The translations under genes were made by a program, and so were the position numbers. Of a stretch of 64,000 bases of DNA, positions 42,925 through 53,377 are shown one piece after another. Source of the stretch: Microbacterium festucae (GTDB lineage: Bacteria > Actinomycetota > Actinomycetes > Actinomycetales > Microbacteriaceae); the NCBI RefSeq assembly GCF_025421715.1, contig NZ_JAOEFC010000003.1, positions 124,001-188,000 of the forward strand. The letters run 5' to 3'. Numbering within the stretch: position 1 is the stretch's first letter; each line of letters opens with the position of its first letter. Below the pieces are notes generated by a model. The model was given only the letters and a program-made list of their open reading frames with translations. It was not told the origin of the DNA and searched no databases.

Positions 42925-44124
42925 TCAGGAGAAGAGGCGCTGGATGCGCTGCACGCCCTCGAGCAGGGCGTCGTCGCCGAGCGCGTACGACAGGCGCAGG
43001 TATCCCGAGGGGCCGAAGGCCTCGCCGGGAACGACCGCGACCTCGGCCTCGTCGAGGATCAGGTCGGCCAGCTCGAGCGACGTGTTCACGGTCTTGCCGT
43101 GCCACTCGCGGCCGAGAAGCCCGCGCACGTCGGGGTACGCGTAGAACGCGCCGAGCGGGTTGGGCACGGTCACGCCCGGGATCTTCGACAGCTCGGCGAC
43201 GATCAGGCGGCGGCGGCGGTCGAACGCTGCGCGCATCTGCTCGACCTCGGTCTGCGGCCCGGTGAGGGCGGCCAGCGCCGCGCGCTGGGCGACGTTGTTC
43301 ACGTTCGAGCTGAGGTGCGACTGCAGGTTGCCGGCGAGCTTGATCGCGTCGGCGGGGCCGATCATCCAGCCCACCCGCCAGCCCGTCATCGCGTAGGTCT
43401 TGGCGACGCCGTTGACAAGGATCGTCTGCTCGGCGAGGGCGGGGACGGCCTCGACGATCGAGACCGCACGGGCACCTTCGTAGACGAGGTTCTGGTAGAT
43501 CTCGTCGCTGATCACCCAGATGCCGTGCTCGAGCGCCCACTCGCCGATGGCCTTGGTCTCCTCCAGCGTGTACACCGACCCGGTCGGGTTCGACGGAGAG
43601 ACGAACACGAGCACCGTGGTCTTGTCGGTGCGGGCGGCCTCGAGCTGCTCGACGGTGACCTTGTACTCCTGCTCGGCTCCGGCGAACACCTCGACGGGGA
43701 TGCCGTCGGCCAGCGCGATCGCCTCGGGGTAGGTGGTCCAGTACGGCGCGGGCAGCAGCACCTCGTCACCGGGGTTCACCACCGCCTGGAACGCCTGGTA
43801 CACGGCCTGCTTGCCGCCGTTGGTGACGATGATGCGGGACGCCGGCACCTCGAGGCCCGAGTCGCGCGAGGTCTTCGCGGCGATCGCCTCGCGCAGCACC
43901 GGCAGGCCGGCGGCGGGCGTGTAGCGGAAGTTCGCCGGGTCGTGCAGCGCCTCGGCCGCGGCATCCACGATGAACGACGGCGTCGCGAAGTCGGGCTCGC
44001 CGGCGGCGTACGAGACGACGGGGCGGCCGGCGGCCTGCAGGGCCTTGGCCTTGGCGTCGACCTTGAGCGTCGCCGACTCGGCGATGGCGGTGAGTTTGCG
44101 GGACAGAGGAGCGCGTTCGGTCAC
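42925..44124 (-). CDS. Aspartate-type PLP-dependent aminotransferase
   Basis: A 399-aa class I aminotransferase (AspC/Ib group; aspartate or prephenate aminotransferase). PLP Lys242 lies in [15 protein letters not shown], the NPTG loop at 179-182 and the aspartate of ISDEIY near 207. GTG 44124 was chosen because it sits six bases after TACGCT, fitting a leaderless start, and gives the family length. Downstream of murB in convergent orientation, a neighbourhood common in Microbacteriaceae. Confidence 0.93.
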   Translation of the reverse strand: MTERAPLSRKLTAIAESATLKVDAKAKALQAAGRPVVSYAAGEPDFATPSFIVDAAAEALHDPANFRYTPAAGLPVLREAIAAKTSRDSGLEVPASRIIVTNGGKQAVYQAFQAVVNPGDEVLLPAPYWTTYPEAIALADGIPVEVFAGAEQEYKVTVEQLEAARTDKTTVLVFVSPSNPTGSVYTLEETKAIGEWALEHGIWVISDEIYQNLVYEGARAVSIVEAVPALAEQTILVNGVAKTYAMTGWRVGWMIGPADAIKLAGNLQSHLSSNVNNVAQRAALAALTGPQTEVEQMRAAFDRRRRLIVAELSKIPGVTVPNPLGAFYAYPDVRGLLGREWHGKTVNTSLELADLILDEAEVAVVPGEAFGPSGYLRLSYALGDDALLEGVQRIQRLFS

Positions 44125-44247
44125 GCTTCGAGCGTAGTGGCCGCACCCGGCCCGCACAGCGTGATGACGTCATCACGCGACGGTCGGATGCCGTCAGTTC
44201 CCGGCGAACACTGGCCGGGAAGCCGCGGGGAAGGCACGCTGGTGCAT

Positions 44248-45120
44248 ATGGATGACAAAGCCGTGCAGGTCACCGACCTGCGCAAGACCTATGGCGACCG
44301 CACCGTCGTCGACGGCGTGAGCTTCGAGATCGCCCGGGGGGAGACGTTCGCGCTGCTGGGTCCGAACGGCGCCGGCAAGTCGACGACCGTCGAGATCCTC
44401 GAGGGGTACCGCCGGCGCAGCGGGGGAGAGGTGCGGGTGCTCGGCACCGACCCCGGTGCCGGCGGTCGCGCGTGGCGCGCCCGGCTGGGGGTCGTGCTGC
44501 AGTCGACCGGACAGTCGCAGGTCTACACGGTGCGCGAGCAGCTGACGCAGTTCGCGGCCTACTACCCGCGTCCGCGCGAGGTCGATCAGGTCATCGACGC
44601 GGTCGGACTCGGACCGCAGGCCGGCACCCGCATCGCCAAGCTCTCGGGCGGCCAGCAGCGGCGCGTCGACGTCGCCCTCGGCATCATCGGGCGCCCCGAA
44701 CTGCTGTTCCTCGACGAGCCGACCACCGGGTTCGACCCGCAGGCGCGGCGCGAGTTCTGGCAGCTGATCCGCTCGCTGCAGGACGAGGGCACCACGATCG
44801 TGCTGACCACCCACTATCTCGACGAGGCGGCAGAGCTGGCCGACCGGCTCGGGGTGATCACGCGCGGCACCATGCGGGCGATCGGACCGGTCGCCGGCTT
44901 CGGCGGGCCCGACGCCCACACCCCGCGGGTGCGCTGGCGGGAGGACGGACGGCTGCGGGAGGAGAGCACCGACCGGCCGTGGGCGTTCACGCAGGCCCTC
45001 GCCGCCCGGCTCGGCGCCGAGCCCGACGAGCTCGAGATCCGGCGGCCCACCCTCGAAGAGGTGTACCTCGACATGGTCGACGAGGCCCCGGCGGCGTCGG
45101 TGGAAGCGGGGGCGCGATGA
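44248..45120 (+). CDS. ABC transporter ATPase (DrrA type)
   Basis: A 290-aa ATPase with Walker A LGPNGAGKST (~38), signature LSGGQQRR (~132), Walker B LLFLDEPTTGFD and H-loop TTHYLDEA. The C-terminal extension is as in drug or polyketide exporters of the DrrA/CcmA group. Overlaps its permease gene by four bases. The leader has no clear ribosome site. Confidence 0.94.
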   Translation: MDDKAVQVTDLRKTYGDRTVVDGVSFEIARGETFALLGPNGAGKSTTVEILEGYRRRSGGEVRVLGTDPGAGGRAWRARLGVVLQSTGQSQVYTVREQLTQFAAYYPRPREVDQVIDAVGLGPQAGTRIAKLSGGQQRRVDVALGIIGRPELLFLDEPTTGFDPQARREFWQLIRSLQDEGTTIVLTTHYLDEAAELADRLGVITRGTMRAIGPVAGFGGPDAHTPRVRWREDGRLREESTDRPWAFTQALAARLGAEPDELEIRRPTLEEVYLDMVDEAPAASVEAGAR

Positions 45121-45926
45121 GCGTCGTCGCCCTCGGCGCGCACCGCGCCGGCTACGAGATCCGGGGCTACTTCCGCTCCGGCGACACGATCTTCTTCACG
45201 TTCCTGTTCCCCGTGTTCATGCTCGCGCTGTTCTCCACGATCTTCGGCGGCAGCGGCGACATCACCGGCGGCCCGGGCGTGCCCGCGCTGTCGGCGGCCG
45301 AGCTGTACCTGCCCGGCATGCTCGCCGCCGGGCTGCTGCTGTCGGGCTTCCAGAACCTCGCCGTCGACATCGCGATGGAACGCTCCGACGGCACCCTCAA
45401 GCGGCTCGGGGGCACGCCGCTGTCTCCGGTGAGCTACTTCGCGGGCAAGATCGGGCAGGTGCTGGTCACCGGCGCCTTCCAGGCCGCGATCCTGCTCATC
45501 GTGGCCGCCCTCGTCTTCCAGGTGCCGATGCCCGACACCCCCGAGGCCTGGGCGACGTTCGCGTGGGTGTTCGTGCTGGGGCTGATCGCCTCGGCGCTGC
45601 TGGGCATCGCCGTCTCGGCGCTGCCGCGCACCGGCAAGAGCGCCACCGCCGTGGTGGTGCCGATCGCACTGGTGCTGCAGTTCATCTCCGGCGTCTACAT
45701 CTTCTTCTGGCAGCTGCCGGAGTGGCTGCAGAACGTCGCGGGCATCTTCCCGCTGGCGTGGATGGCGCGCGGGATGCGGGCCGCGTTCCTCCCCGACGAG
45801 TACGCCGTGCTCGAGCCCGGCGAGACGTGGGGCCTCGGCTGGGTGGCGCTCGTGCTCGTGGCGTGGCTCGTGGTCGGGCTCGTGCTCAGCCGCCTCACGT
45901 TCCGCTGGATCCGCCGCGACGCCTAG
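45117..45926 (+). CDS. ABC-2 type permease (DrrB type)
   Basis: A 269-aa membrane protein with about six segments and the ABC-2 motif region (LAVDIAMERSDGTLKRLGGTPLSP). It forms the membrane part of the exporter with the ATPase just upstream. The stop is followed by a very strong hairpin. Export cargo is unknown. Confidence 0.93.
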   Translation: MSVVALGAHRAGYEIRGYFRSGDTIFFTFLFPVFMLALFSTIFGGSGDITGGPGVPALSAAELYLPGMLAAGLLLSGFQNLAVDIAMERSDGTLKRLGGTPLSPVSYFAGKIGQVLVTGAFQAAILLIVAALVFQVPMPDTPEAWATFAWVFVLGLIASALLGIAVSALPRTGKSATAVVVPIALVLQFISGVYIFFWQLPEWLQNVAGIFPLAWMARGMRAAFLPDEYAVLEPGETWGLGWVALVLVAWLVVGLVLSRLTFRWIRRDA

Positions 45927-45934
45927 CCGGCCAC

Positions 45935-45967
45935 CCGCCGGTGCGCGCACGGGGCGCGCACCGGCGG
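45935..45967. terminator. Bidirectional terminator between DrrB-type permease and YCII gene
   Basis: A perfect 14-base stem: CCGCCGGTGCGCGC (45935-45948) with GCGCGCACCGGCGG (45954-45967), five-base loop, between convergent stops. Confidence 0.8.
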
Positions 45968-45974
45968 TGACTCG

Positions 45975-46310
45975 TCACAGGTCGAGAGGCCAGGCGGGGT
46001 GCAGCTGGATGACGCCGGCGCTGGCCATCGGATGCCGCGACGCGATCTCGATCGCCTCTTCCGGCGACGCGGCTTCCAGCACGTCGAAACCGCCGATCAG
46101 CTCGTACCCCTCGGCGAAGGGGCCGTCGCTGACGATCACCTCGCCGCGGCGGCGACGCACCGTCTTGGCCTCGGCGGCCGGGCGCAGCCGGTCGCCTTCG
46201 ACCGCACGGCCCGCGCCGTAGGTCTCGTCGACCCACTGCTCGATCGTGATCGGCCCCTCCTCGGCATCCGAGAGTGCGGGGTCGGTGAGCACCAGCATCA
46301 GGTAGCGCAT
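45975..46310 (-). CDS. YCII-related (DGPF domain) protein
   Basis: A 111-aa protein with MRYLMLVLTD at the start and SDGPFAEGYELIGGFDVLEA in the centre, the hallmark of DGPF/YCII proteins, small dimeric enzymes or binding proteins often linked with ECF sigma factors. No sigma factor is adjacent. AAAGGA lies nine bases before the ATG. Function unknown. Confidence 0.92.
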   Translation of the reverse strand: MRYLMLVLTDPALSDAEEGPITIEQWVDETYGAGRAVEGDRLRPAAEAKTVRRRRGEVIVSDGPFAEGYELIGGFDVLEAASPEEAIEIASRHPMASAGVIQLHPAWPLDL

Positions 46311-46414
46311 CGTCGTGTCCTTTCCGTATGCGAACGACGTTACGAGGAAGCGTCGATCGGCGGCCACCGGAATCGACATTCCGGCGACAAGGGACTTTCC
46401 GGCGGGGCCGAGTG

Positions 46415-47710
46415 TCAGGGCAGCAGCGGCAGGGCGGCGCAGTTGCCCGAGACCGGTCGGCTCTGCAGGCGGTCGACCAGCCACTGCTGGCTGAACACCC
46501 CGCGCGTGATCGCCGGGCCGAGGTGGTTCAACGCGGTGCCGCCGGTGCCCACGGGCTGCACGACGGGCACATAGGTGACGTTGACGCCCTGGGCGCACCA
46601 GTCCTTGGCGAGCTGCTTGGCCTGTGCGTGGGCGACGATGTCGTCTTTGGTGCCGGTGAGCACCTGCACGGGCACCGCGGGCTTCAGCCGCCCGATGCGC
46701 TGGGCGTCGACGGCCTCGCGCACGGCGGGGATGTCGTCGGCGAGCTGACGGAACGAGCGGCCCGTCGTGGTCCAACCGGAGGTGTGCGTGAACGCGGTGC
46801 CCGTGGTCAGCAGCGCGTCGCCGATGCAGGCGTTCGCCAGGCGCGCCAGCGTGTCGCGCCCCTGCGGGGTGAGCTCGGTCTCGAACACCGCGGCCAGGCC
46901 GGGTTCGTACTGTGCGATCGCGTTGAAGGCGAAGCCGACCACGCCGGTCAGCGAGCTGCCGTCCGCCGAGTTCATGACCTCGAGCAGGTCGGCCGGTGGC
47001 GCACCGGCGAACGCGCCGCGGATCGGCAGCTCGGGGGCGTAGCTCGGGGCGAGCTCGGCTGCGGCCGCCACGGCGCCGCCGCCCTGCGAATAGCCGTACA
47101 GCCCGATCGGCGAGGCATCGGTCACCGACGCCGGCTCCAGGCCGCGCGCGGCGCGGGCGGCGTCGAGCACCGCGTGGCCGGAGTCGAGGCGCACGACATA
47201 GGAGTGCACGCGGTCGGTCATGCCGAGCCCGATGTAGTCGGTGACGACGACGGCGATCCCGCGCGCGAGAAAGCTGTAGATGCTGGGGATCTCGTAGCCG
47301 ATTGCGATGGCATCCGACGACACCACGATGCCCGACTGCAGCGTGCGCGACGGCGCGCACGCATCGCCCTGGCCCTGGGTGCCGGCGGCGAACGAGACCA
47401 GCGGGCGGTCGCCGGCGCCGGTCCAGCGCTTGGCGGGCTCGATGTAGACGCCGGTGGCGGCTGCGGCCCGGCCGTCGGCATCCGTCGTGCCGTACATGAT
47501 CTGCGTGGCGGTGCCGGGGAGCGGGGTGACCGACCCGCCGAACGACACCGACGCCGCCAGGCGCATCGGCGCGGTCTTGATCAGGGCGCCGGGCGCCGCA
47601 TCGAAGCTCGTTGGCGGGTCGTAGAACGATCCGGCCGCGTGGGCGGGGGCGGCCACCAGCAGGGAGAGGGAGAGTGCTCCGAGTACGGCCAGCGCGAGGG
47701 GGCGACGCAT
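46415..47710 (-). CDS. Secreted lipase (LIP family, PF03583)
   Basis: A 431-aa alpha/beta hydrolase. Residues 1-26 are a Sec signal peptide ending in AHA. The nucleophile Ser is in GYSQGGG, the Asp in TGTKDD and the His in LNHLGP. Four Cys residues (GDACAPS, NACIGD, DWCAQG, GNCAAL) could form disulphides. GGAGGA precedes the ATG at 47710. It releases fatty acids from extracellular lipids or esters, products that enter beta-oxidation and could use the adjacent glyoxylate shunt (inferred link). Confidence 0.9.
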   Translation of the reverse strand: MRRPLALAVLGALSLSLLVAAPAHAAGSFYDPPTSFDAAPGALIKTAPMRLAASVSFGGSVTPLPGTATQIMYGTTDADGRAAAATGVYIEPAKRWTGAGDRPLVSFAAGTQGQGDACAPSRTLQSGIVVSSDAIAIGYEIPSIYSFLARGIAVVVTDYIGLGMTDRVHSYVVRLDSGHAVLDAARAARGLEPASVTDASPIGLYGYSQGGGAVAAAAELAPSYAPELPIRGAFAGAPPADLLEVMNSADGSSLTGVVGFAFNAIAQYEPGLAAVFETELTPQGRDTLARLANACIGDALLTTGTAFTHTSGWTTTGRSFRQLADDIPAVREAVDAQRIGRLKPAVPVQVLTGTKDDIVAHAQAKQLAKDWCAQGVNVTYVPVVQPVGTGGTALNHLGPAITRGVFSQQWLVDRLQSRPVSGNCAALPLLP

Positions 47711-47908
47711 AAGTCCTCCATTGGGCTCATGTGGGTGGGTGGGAACACGCCGCACGTTAATGAGAGTTCACGTGCCGTCAGACGGATTGTGGGGATGTCG
47801 ACAAGGCGCGGCGGCTCGGAGCGCTCCCACTTGTGGGGAACCGGGTGTCGTCATACGTGGCATCCGGTTTCATTGTTCGGCGCCGCCGTGTGCCGCGCCC
47901 AGATGCAC

Positions 47909-47940
47909 GGATGCCCCCGATCCGGGGACCGGGGGCATCC
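47909..47940 (-). terminator. Terminator after aceB
   Basis: A perfect 10-base stem, GGATGCCCCC (47909-47918) with GGGGGCATCC (47931-47940), 15 bases past the aceB stop. Confidence 0.75.
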
Positions 47941-47955
47941 GCAGGGTCGTCGAGG

Positions 47956-49623
47956 CTACGCCGACTCGACGAGGTACCGGCTGTAGGCGCCGAGGGTGAG
48001 GAACGTCGGGAAGTCCTCGCCCAGCGCCACCTCGCGGAACACCTCGGCGGCATCGTCGAAGCGGTCGCCGTCGTGGCGCTGCACCTCGTCGAGCACCTGG
48101 GCGATCAGGTCGTCGATGTACGCCCGGGTGATCGGCGTGCCCTCGGCGGTGGTGCGGTCCTGGTGGATCCACTGCCACACCTGCGAGCGGCTGATCTCGG
48201 CGGTCGCGGCGTCTTCCATGAGGTTGTCGATCGCCACCGCACCCAGCCCCCGCAGCCACGCCTCGATGTAGCGGATCGCCACCGACACGTTGCCGTGCAC
48301 GCCCGCCGCGGTGATCGGGCTGCCGATGTGGCAGTCGATCAGCTGGTCGGCGCTCACGTGCACGTCCTCCCGCAGCCGGTCGACCTGGTTCGGCCGGTCG
48401 CCGAGCACGGCGTCGAACTCGGCGCGCGCCACCGGGATGAGGTCGGGGTGGGCCACCCACGTGCCGTCGAAGCCGTCGCCGGCCTCGCGCTTCTTGTCGG
48501 CGGCCACCTTCTCGAACGCCTGCGCGGTGACCTCGGGGTCGCGGCGGTTGGGGATGAAGGCGCTCATGCCCCCGATCGCGAACGCGCCCCGCTTGTGGCA
48601 GGTCTGCACGAGCAGCTCGGTGTAGGCGCGCATGAACGGCACCGTCATGGTGACCTGGCTGCGGTCGGGGAGCACGAAGCGCGCCCCGCGGCCGCGGTAG
48701 TTCTTGATCATCGAGAAGATGTAGTCCCAGCGGCCCGCGTTCAGGCCCGCGATGTGGTCGCGCAGCTCGAAGAGGATCTCCTCCATCTCGAAGGCGGCCG
48801 GCAGCGTCTCGATCAGCACGGTGGCGCGGATCGTGCCGTGCGCGATGCCGAGGCGCTCCTCGCTGAAGGTGAACACGTCGTCCCACAGCCCCGCCTCTTC
48901 TGCCGACTCGATCTTCGGCAGGTAGAAGTAGGGGCCGCGGCCGCCGTCGATGAGCGCCTGCGCGTTGTGGAAGAAGTAGAGGCCGTAGTCCACGAGCGAG
49001 CCGGATGCCGCGAGCGTGCGGCCGTGGCGGTCGGTGTAGCGCAGGTGCTCCTCGACCAGGTGCCAGCCGCGCGGACGCATCACGATGGTGGGGGTCTGCT
49101 CGGCGGTGACCGCGTACTCCTTGCCCTCGGGCGAGGTGAAGCTCAGCTGCCCGCGGATCGCGTCGAACAGCGACAGCTGGCCCTCGATCACGTTGCGCCA
49201 GGTCGGGCTCGTGGCATCCTCCTGGTCGGCCAGCCACACCTTCGCGCCCGAGTTGAGCGCGTTGATGGTCATCTTCGGGTCGGTCGGGCCGGTGATCTCG
49301 ACGCGCCGGTCTTCGAGGCCGGGACCGGGCCCGGCGACACGCCAGCCGGCATCCTCGCGGATGTGCGCGGTGTCGGCGCGGAACTGCGGGTCGTGCCCGT
49401 TGCCGATCTCGAAGCGGCGGCGCATGCGCGCGGCCAGCCGATCGTGGCGGCGGCCGGCGAAGCGCGTGTGCAGCTCGGTGAGGAAGGCGAGAGCCTCGGG
49501 GGTGAGGATCTCGTCGTAGCGCTCGCGCAGCGGGCCGGTGACCTCGATGCGCGGCTCGACGGTGGGGATGGGGCCGGTGGTGGGGCGGATGGTGGGCGCG
49601 ATGCCCATGGTCGAGAGGGACAT
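47956..49623 (-). CDS. aceB: Malate synthase A
   Basis: A 555-aa enzyme condensing glyoxylate and acetyl-CoA to malate. It matches type A synthases over its length (WLADQEDATSPTW, RPRGWHLVEEH, the catalytic GMSAFIPNRRD and DGTWVAHPDL segments). AGGAAG precedes ATG 49623 by about ten bases. It lies downstream of aceA in the same direction, separated by a long perfect inverted repeat. Likely controlled with aceA by the RamB-type regulator. Confidence 0.96.
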   Translation of the reverse strand: MSLSTMGIAPTIRPTTGPIPTVEPRIEVTGPLRERYDEILTPEALAFLTELHTRFAGRRHDRLAARMRRRFEIGNGHDPQFRADTAHIREDAGWRVAGPGPGLEDRRVEITGPTDPKMTINALNSGAKVWLADQEDATSPTWRNVIEGQLSLFDAIRGQLSFTSPEGKEYAVTAEQTPTIVMRPRGWHLVEEHLRYTDRHGRTLAASGSLVDYGLYFFHNAQALIDGGRGPYFYLPKIESAEEAGLWDDVFTFSEERLGIAHGTIRATVLIETLPAAFEMEEILFELRDHIAGLNAGRWDYIFSMIKNYRGRGARFVLPDRSQVTMTVPFMRAYTELLVQTCHKRGAFAIGGMSAFIPNRRDPEVTAQAFEKVAADKKREAGDGFDGTWVAHPDLIPVARAEFDAVLGDRPNQVDRLREDVHVSADQLIDCHIGSPITAAGVHGNVSVAIRYIEAWLRGLGAVAIDNLMEDAATAEISRSQVWQWIHQDRTTAEGTPITRAYIDDLIAQVLDEVQRHDGDRFDDAAEVFREVALGEDFPTFLTLGAYSRYLVESA

Positions 49624-49650
49624 GGTGATCACTTCCTGTCGTTTCCGGAT

Positions 49651-49711
49651 GCCGAGTGTCCAAGACACGCGGTTGGCCGCGGTCGCGGACGGCGTGTCTT
49701 GGACACTCGGC
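49651..49711. repeat. 20-bp perfect inverted repeat between aceA and aceB
   Basis: GCCGAGTGTCCAAGACACGC (49651-49670) is the reverse complement of 49692-49711, with a 21-base loop. Each arm itself holds the small palindrome GTGTC-CAA-GACAC. It could act as a transcription attenuator between the two genes or as a mobile REP-like element. Confidence 0.9.
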
Positions 49712-49733
49712 GAAGGGGGTGGGGGTGTGGAGG

Positions 49734-51044
<1,311 letters not shown>

Positions 51045-51140
51045 GTCGTCTCCTTCTCGGATGCCGGTGCGTCGTCGCCCGGCCGGGTCGTGGCATCCAC
51101 TCTGTGAGAAGAATCACCGTCGAAACCGCCATTTGCGGGG

Positions 51141-51176
51141 AGAACTTTGACGGATCTTCTGCATTGGTGACAGACT
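51141..51176. promoter_or_regulatory. Putative RamB box and promoter of the ramB-like gene
   Basis: AGAACTTTGA (51141-51150) resembles the first part of the corynebacterial RamB site (consensus near AAAACTTTGCAAA). It overlaps TTGACG (51147-51152), which with CAGACT (51171-51176, 18-base spacer) forms a promoter seven bases before the ATG. Confidence 0.5.
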
Positions 51177-51183
51177 CCCCGTC

Positions 51184-52662
51184 ATGACGAACGTCGATGT
51201 TCTGCACGCCGCCCCGTCGGACGACGCCGAAGAGGCCGCCGACGCGCTCACGATCGGGCGGCGCATCCGCCAGCTGCGCACCGCCCGGGGGATGACCCTC
51301 GACGAGCTCGCGGCGGCGGTGGGCCGCGCCCCCAGCCAGCTGTCGATGATCGAGACCGGCAAGCGCGAGCCGCGCCTGAGCATGCTGCAGGCCATCGCCC
51401 GGGCGCTGGAGACGACGCTCGACGCGCTGCTGGAGGCGGACCCGCTCGACGAACGGGCGACGCTGGAGATCTCGCTGGAGCGGGCCATGAAGGGCGGCAC
51501 CTTCCAGGCGCTGGGTATCGCCCCCTTCCGCATCGGCAAGACGGTGCCCGACGAGGCGCTGCGCGCGATGCTCGCCCTGCAGTCCGAGATCGAGCGGCTG
51601 CGCGACGAGCGCTCGGCCACCCCCGAAGAGGCCCGGCGCGCCAACGTCGAGCTGCGCGACCTCATGCGCCGGCAAGACAACCACTTCGCCGAACTCGAGC
51701 AGCGCGCCGCCGACATCCTCGCCGCCGTCGACCACCCCGGCGGTCCGGTGACCCAGCGCACCGCCAGTGATATCGCCGCCCACCTGGGCTTCTCGCTGCG
51801 CTATGTGCCCGACCTGCCGGCATCCACCCGCAGTGTCGCCGACCTCAAGAACGGGCGGCTCTACCTGTCGAGCACGGTGCCCGCGCGCGGCGACTCGCGC
51901 ACCGCCGTGCTGCAGGCGCTCGGCAGCCTCATCCTCGGGCACACCGAGCCCCGCTCCTACGCCGAGTTCCTGCGGCAGCGCGTGGAGACGAACTACCTCA
52001 CCGGCGCGATCCTCGTGCCCGAAGCCCACGCCGCGCCGTTCCTGCAGGATGCCAAGGCACGCCGTGCCATCTCGATCGAAGACCTGCGCGATGCCTACTC
52101 GGTCAGCTACGAGACGGCGGCCCACCGGTTCACGAACCTCGCCACGCGCCACCTCGACATCCCGGTGCACTTCCTGAAGGTGCACGAGTCGGGCACGATC
52201 ACCAAGGCCTACGAGAACGACGACGTCAACTTCCCCGCCGACCGGCTGGGGTCGATCGAGGGGCAGCTGTGCTGCCGCCGCTGGACGAGCCGGGTGGTCT
52301 TCGACGAGCCCGACAAGTTCAACCCCTATTTCCAGTACACCGACACCGGCAACGGCACCTACTGGTGCACCGCGCGGGTGGAGCGTTCGAGCGAGGGTGC
52401 GCACTCGGTGAGCGTGGGTGTGCGCTTCGACGACACGAAGTGGTTCATCGGGCGCGAGACGACCAATCGCGGCGTCTCCCGCCACGCGGTGGAGGTGTGC
52501 TGCCGGCGTGCGCCGGCCGAGCTCGAGACGCAGTGGCGCAACCAGGCATGGCCCAACGTGCGCACGCCGCGCACCCTGCTGGCCACCCTTCCCACCGGAT
52601 CGTTCCCCGGCGTCGACACGACCGACCTCTACGAGTTCCTCGAGGCGCACGCCCCGGCTTGA
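51184..52662 (+). CDS. ramB: RamB-type regulator (XRE HTH plus ImmA/IrrE-like domain)
   Basis: A 492-aa regulator. Residues ~22-80 form an XRE helix-turn-helix (IRQLRTARGMTLDELAAAVG). Residues ~190-320 form the ImmA/IrrE-like domain, degenerate because the HExxH zinc motif is replaced by LILGHTE. The C-terminal ~150 residues hold conserved Cys (GQLCCRRW, EVCCRRAP) typical of short-chain acyl-CoA-responsive regulators. In relatives RamB represses aceA/aceB on sugars. Divergent from aceA. The mRNA is probably leaderless. Confidence 0.93.
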   Translation: MTNVDVLHAAPSDDAEEAADALTIGRRIRQLRTARGMTLDELAAAVGRAPSQLSMIETGKREPRLSMLQAIARALETTLDALLEADPLDERATLEISLERAMKGGTFQALGIAPFRIGKTVPDEALRAMLALQSEIERLRDERSATPEEARRANVELRDLMRRQDNHFAELEQRAADILAAVDHPGGPVTQRTASDIAAHLGFSLRYVPDLPASTRSVADLKNGRLYLSSTVPARGDSRTAVLQALGSLILGHTEPRSYAEFLRQRVETNYLTGAILVPEAHAAPFLQDAKARRAISIEDLRDAYSVSYETAAHRFTNLATRHLDIPVHFLKVHESGTITKAYENDDVNFPADRLGSIEGQLCCRRWTSRVVFDEPDKFNPYFQYTDTGNGTYWCTARVERSSEGAHSVSVGVRFDDTKWFIGRETTNRGVSRHAVEVCCRRAPAELETQWRNQAWPNVRTPRTLLATLPTGSFPGVDTTDLYEFLEAHAPA

Positions 52663-52701
52663 GCTGGCGGGGAGCCGCGACCACTTGGTCACGTTCCGGT
52701 A

Positions 52702-52725
52702 ACGAAACGATACGCACCGTTTCGT
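52702..52725. promoter_or_regulatory. Putative operator of the TetR regulator
   Basis: ACGAAACG and CGTTTCGT form a perfect 8-base inverted repeat with an 8-base spacer. It overlaps the -35 of a promoter (TTCGTA 52721-52726, TAGCGT 52744-52749) that ends six bases before the tetR ATG, fitting autoregulation. Confidence 0.65.
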
Positions 52726-52755
52726 AAGTGGGGCGGGACTGATTAGCGTCATGCC

Positions 52756-53352
52756 ATGCCGGAGCCGCAGCGGATCACCAGAGGTCGCCCCCAGGACGAA
52801 GACCTGACGGGGCACATCCTCGCCGCGACGTTGGACGAGCTCATGGACCAGGGCTACGCGGCGCTGCGCATCGAGCGGGTCGCCGCCGCCGTCGGCTGCG
52901 GCAAGACCGCCATCTACCGGCGGTGGGCGACCAAGGGCGAACTCGTCGCCGCGGCCATGAACCACGGAACGACGATCGGCGCGATCCCCGACACCGGCTC
53001 GATCGCCGAAGACCTCGTCGCCCACGCCCGCCAGAACGCGAAGAACCAGGGTCAGCACGCGGGCAACCACAATCCGTACACCGCCATGGTCGCCCCCGAG
53101 GTCCACGAGATCCTCTGGGACGGCGGCTTCCTGGCGCAGCGGCGCGACATGGGGCGAACGCTCCTCGCGCGCGCCATCGAGCGTGAGGAGCTGCCCGGCG
53201 ATACCGATGTCGACGCGATCCTCGACACGCTCGCGGGATTCGTCCTGTACCGAAACACGATTCGGCGTGAGCCGGTGTCGGAGCAGGACCTGCGCGAGCT
53301 CGCGCAGGCGCTGACCGCCGCCCCGCCGCGTCGTGGACCGTCCGCGCAATGA
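52756..53352 (+). CDS. TetR family transcriptional regulator
   Basis: A 198-aa regulator with the TetR HTH at ~15-60 (LRIERVAAAVGCGKTAIYRRWATKGEL) and a C-terminal TetR_C-type effector domain. A palindromic operator lies immediately upstream. It is followed 25 bases later by the MFS transporter, so it probably controls the transporter, amidohydrolase and M20 genes. Leaderless start at 52756. The inducer is unknown. Confidence 0.93.
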   Translation: MPEPQRITRGRPQDEDLTGHILAATLDELMDQGYAALRIERVAAAVGCGKTAIYRRWATKGELVAAAMNHGTTIGAIPDTGSIAEDLVAHARQNAKNQGQHAGNHNPYTAMVAPEVHEILWDGGFLAQRRDMGRTLLARAIEREELPGDTDVDAILDTLAGFVLYRNTIRREPVSEQDLRELAQALTAAPPRRGPSAQ

Positions 53353-53377
53353 CGCGCGCCCACTGAGAGAGCACACC

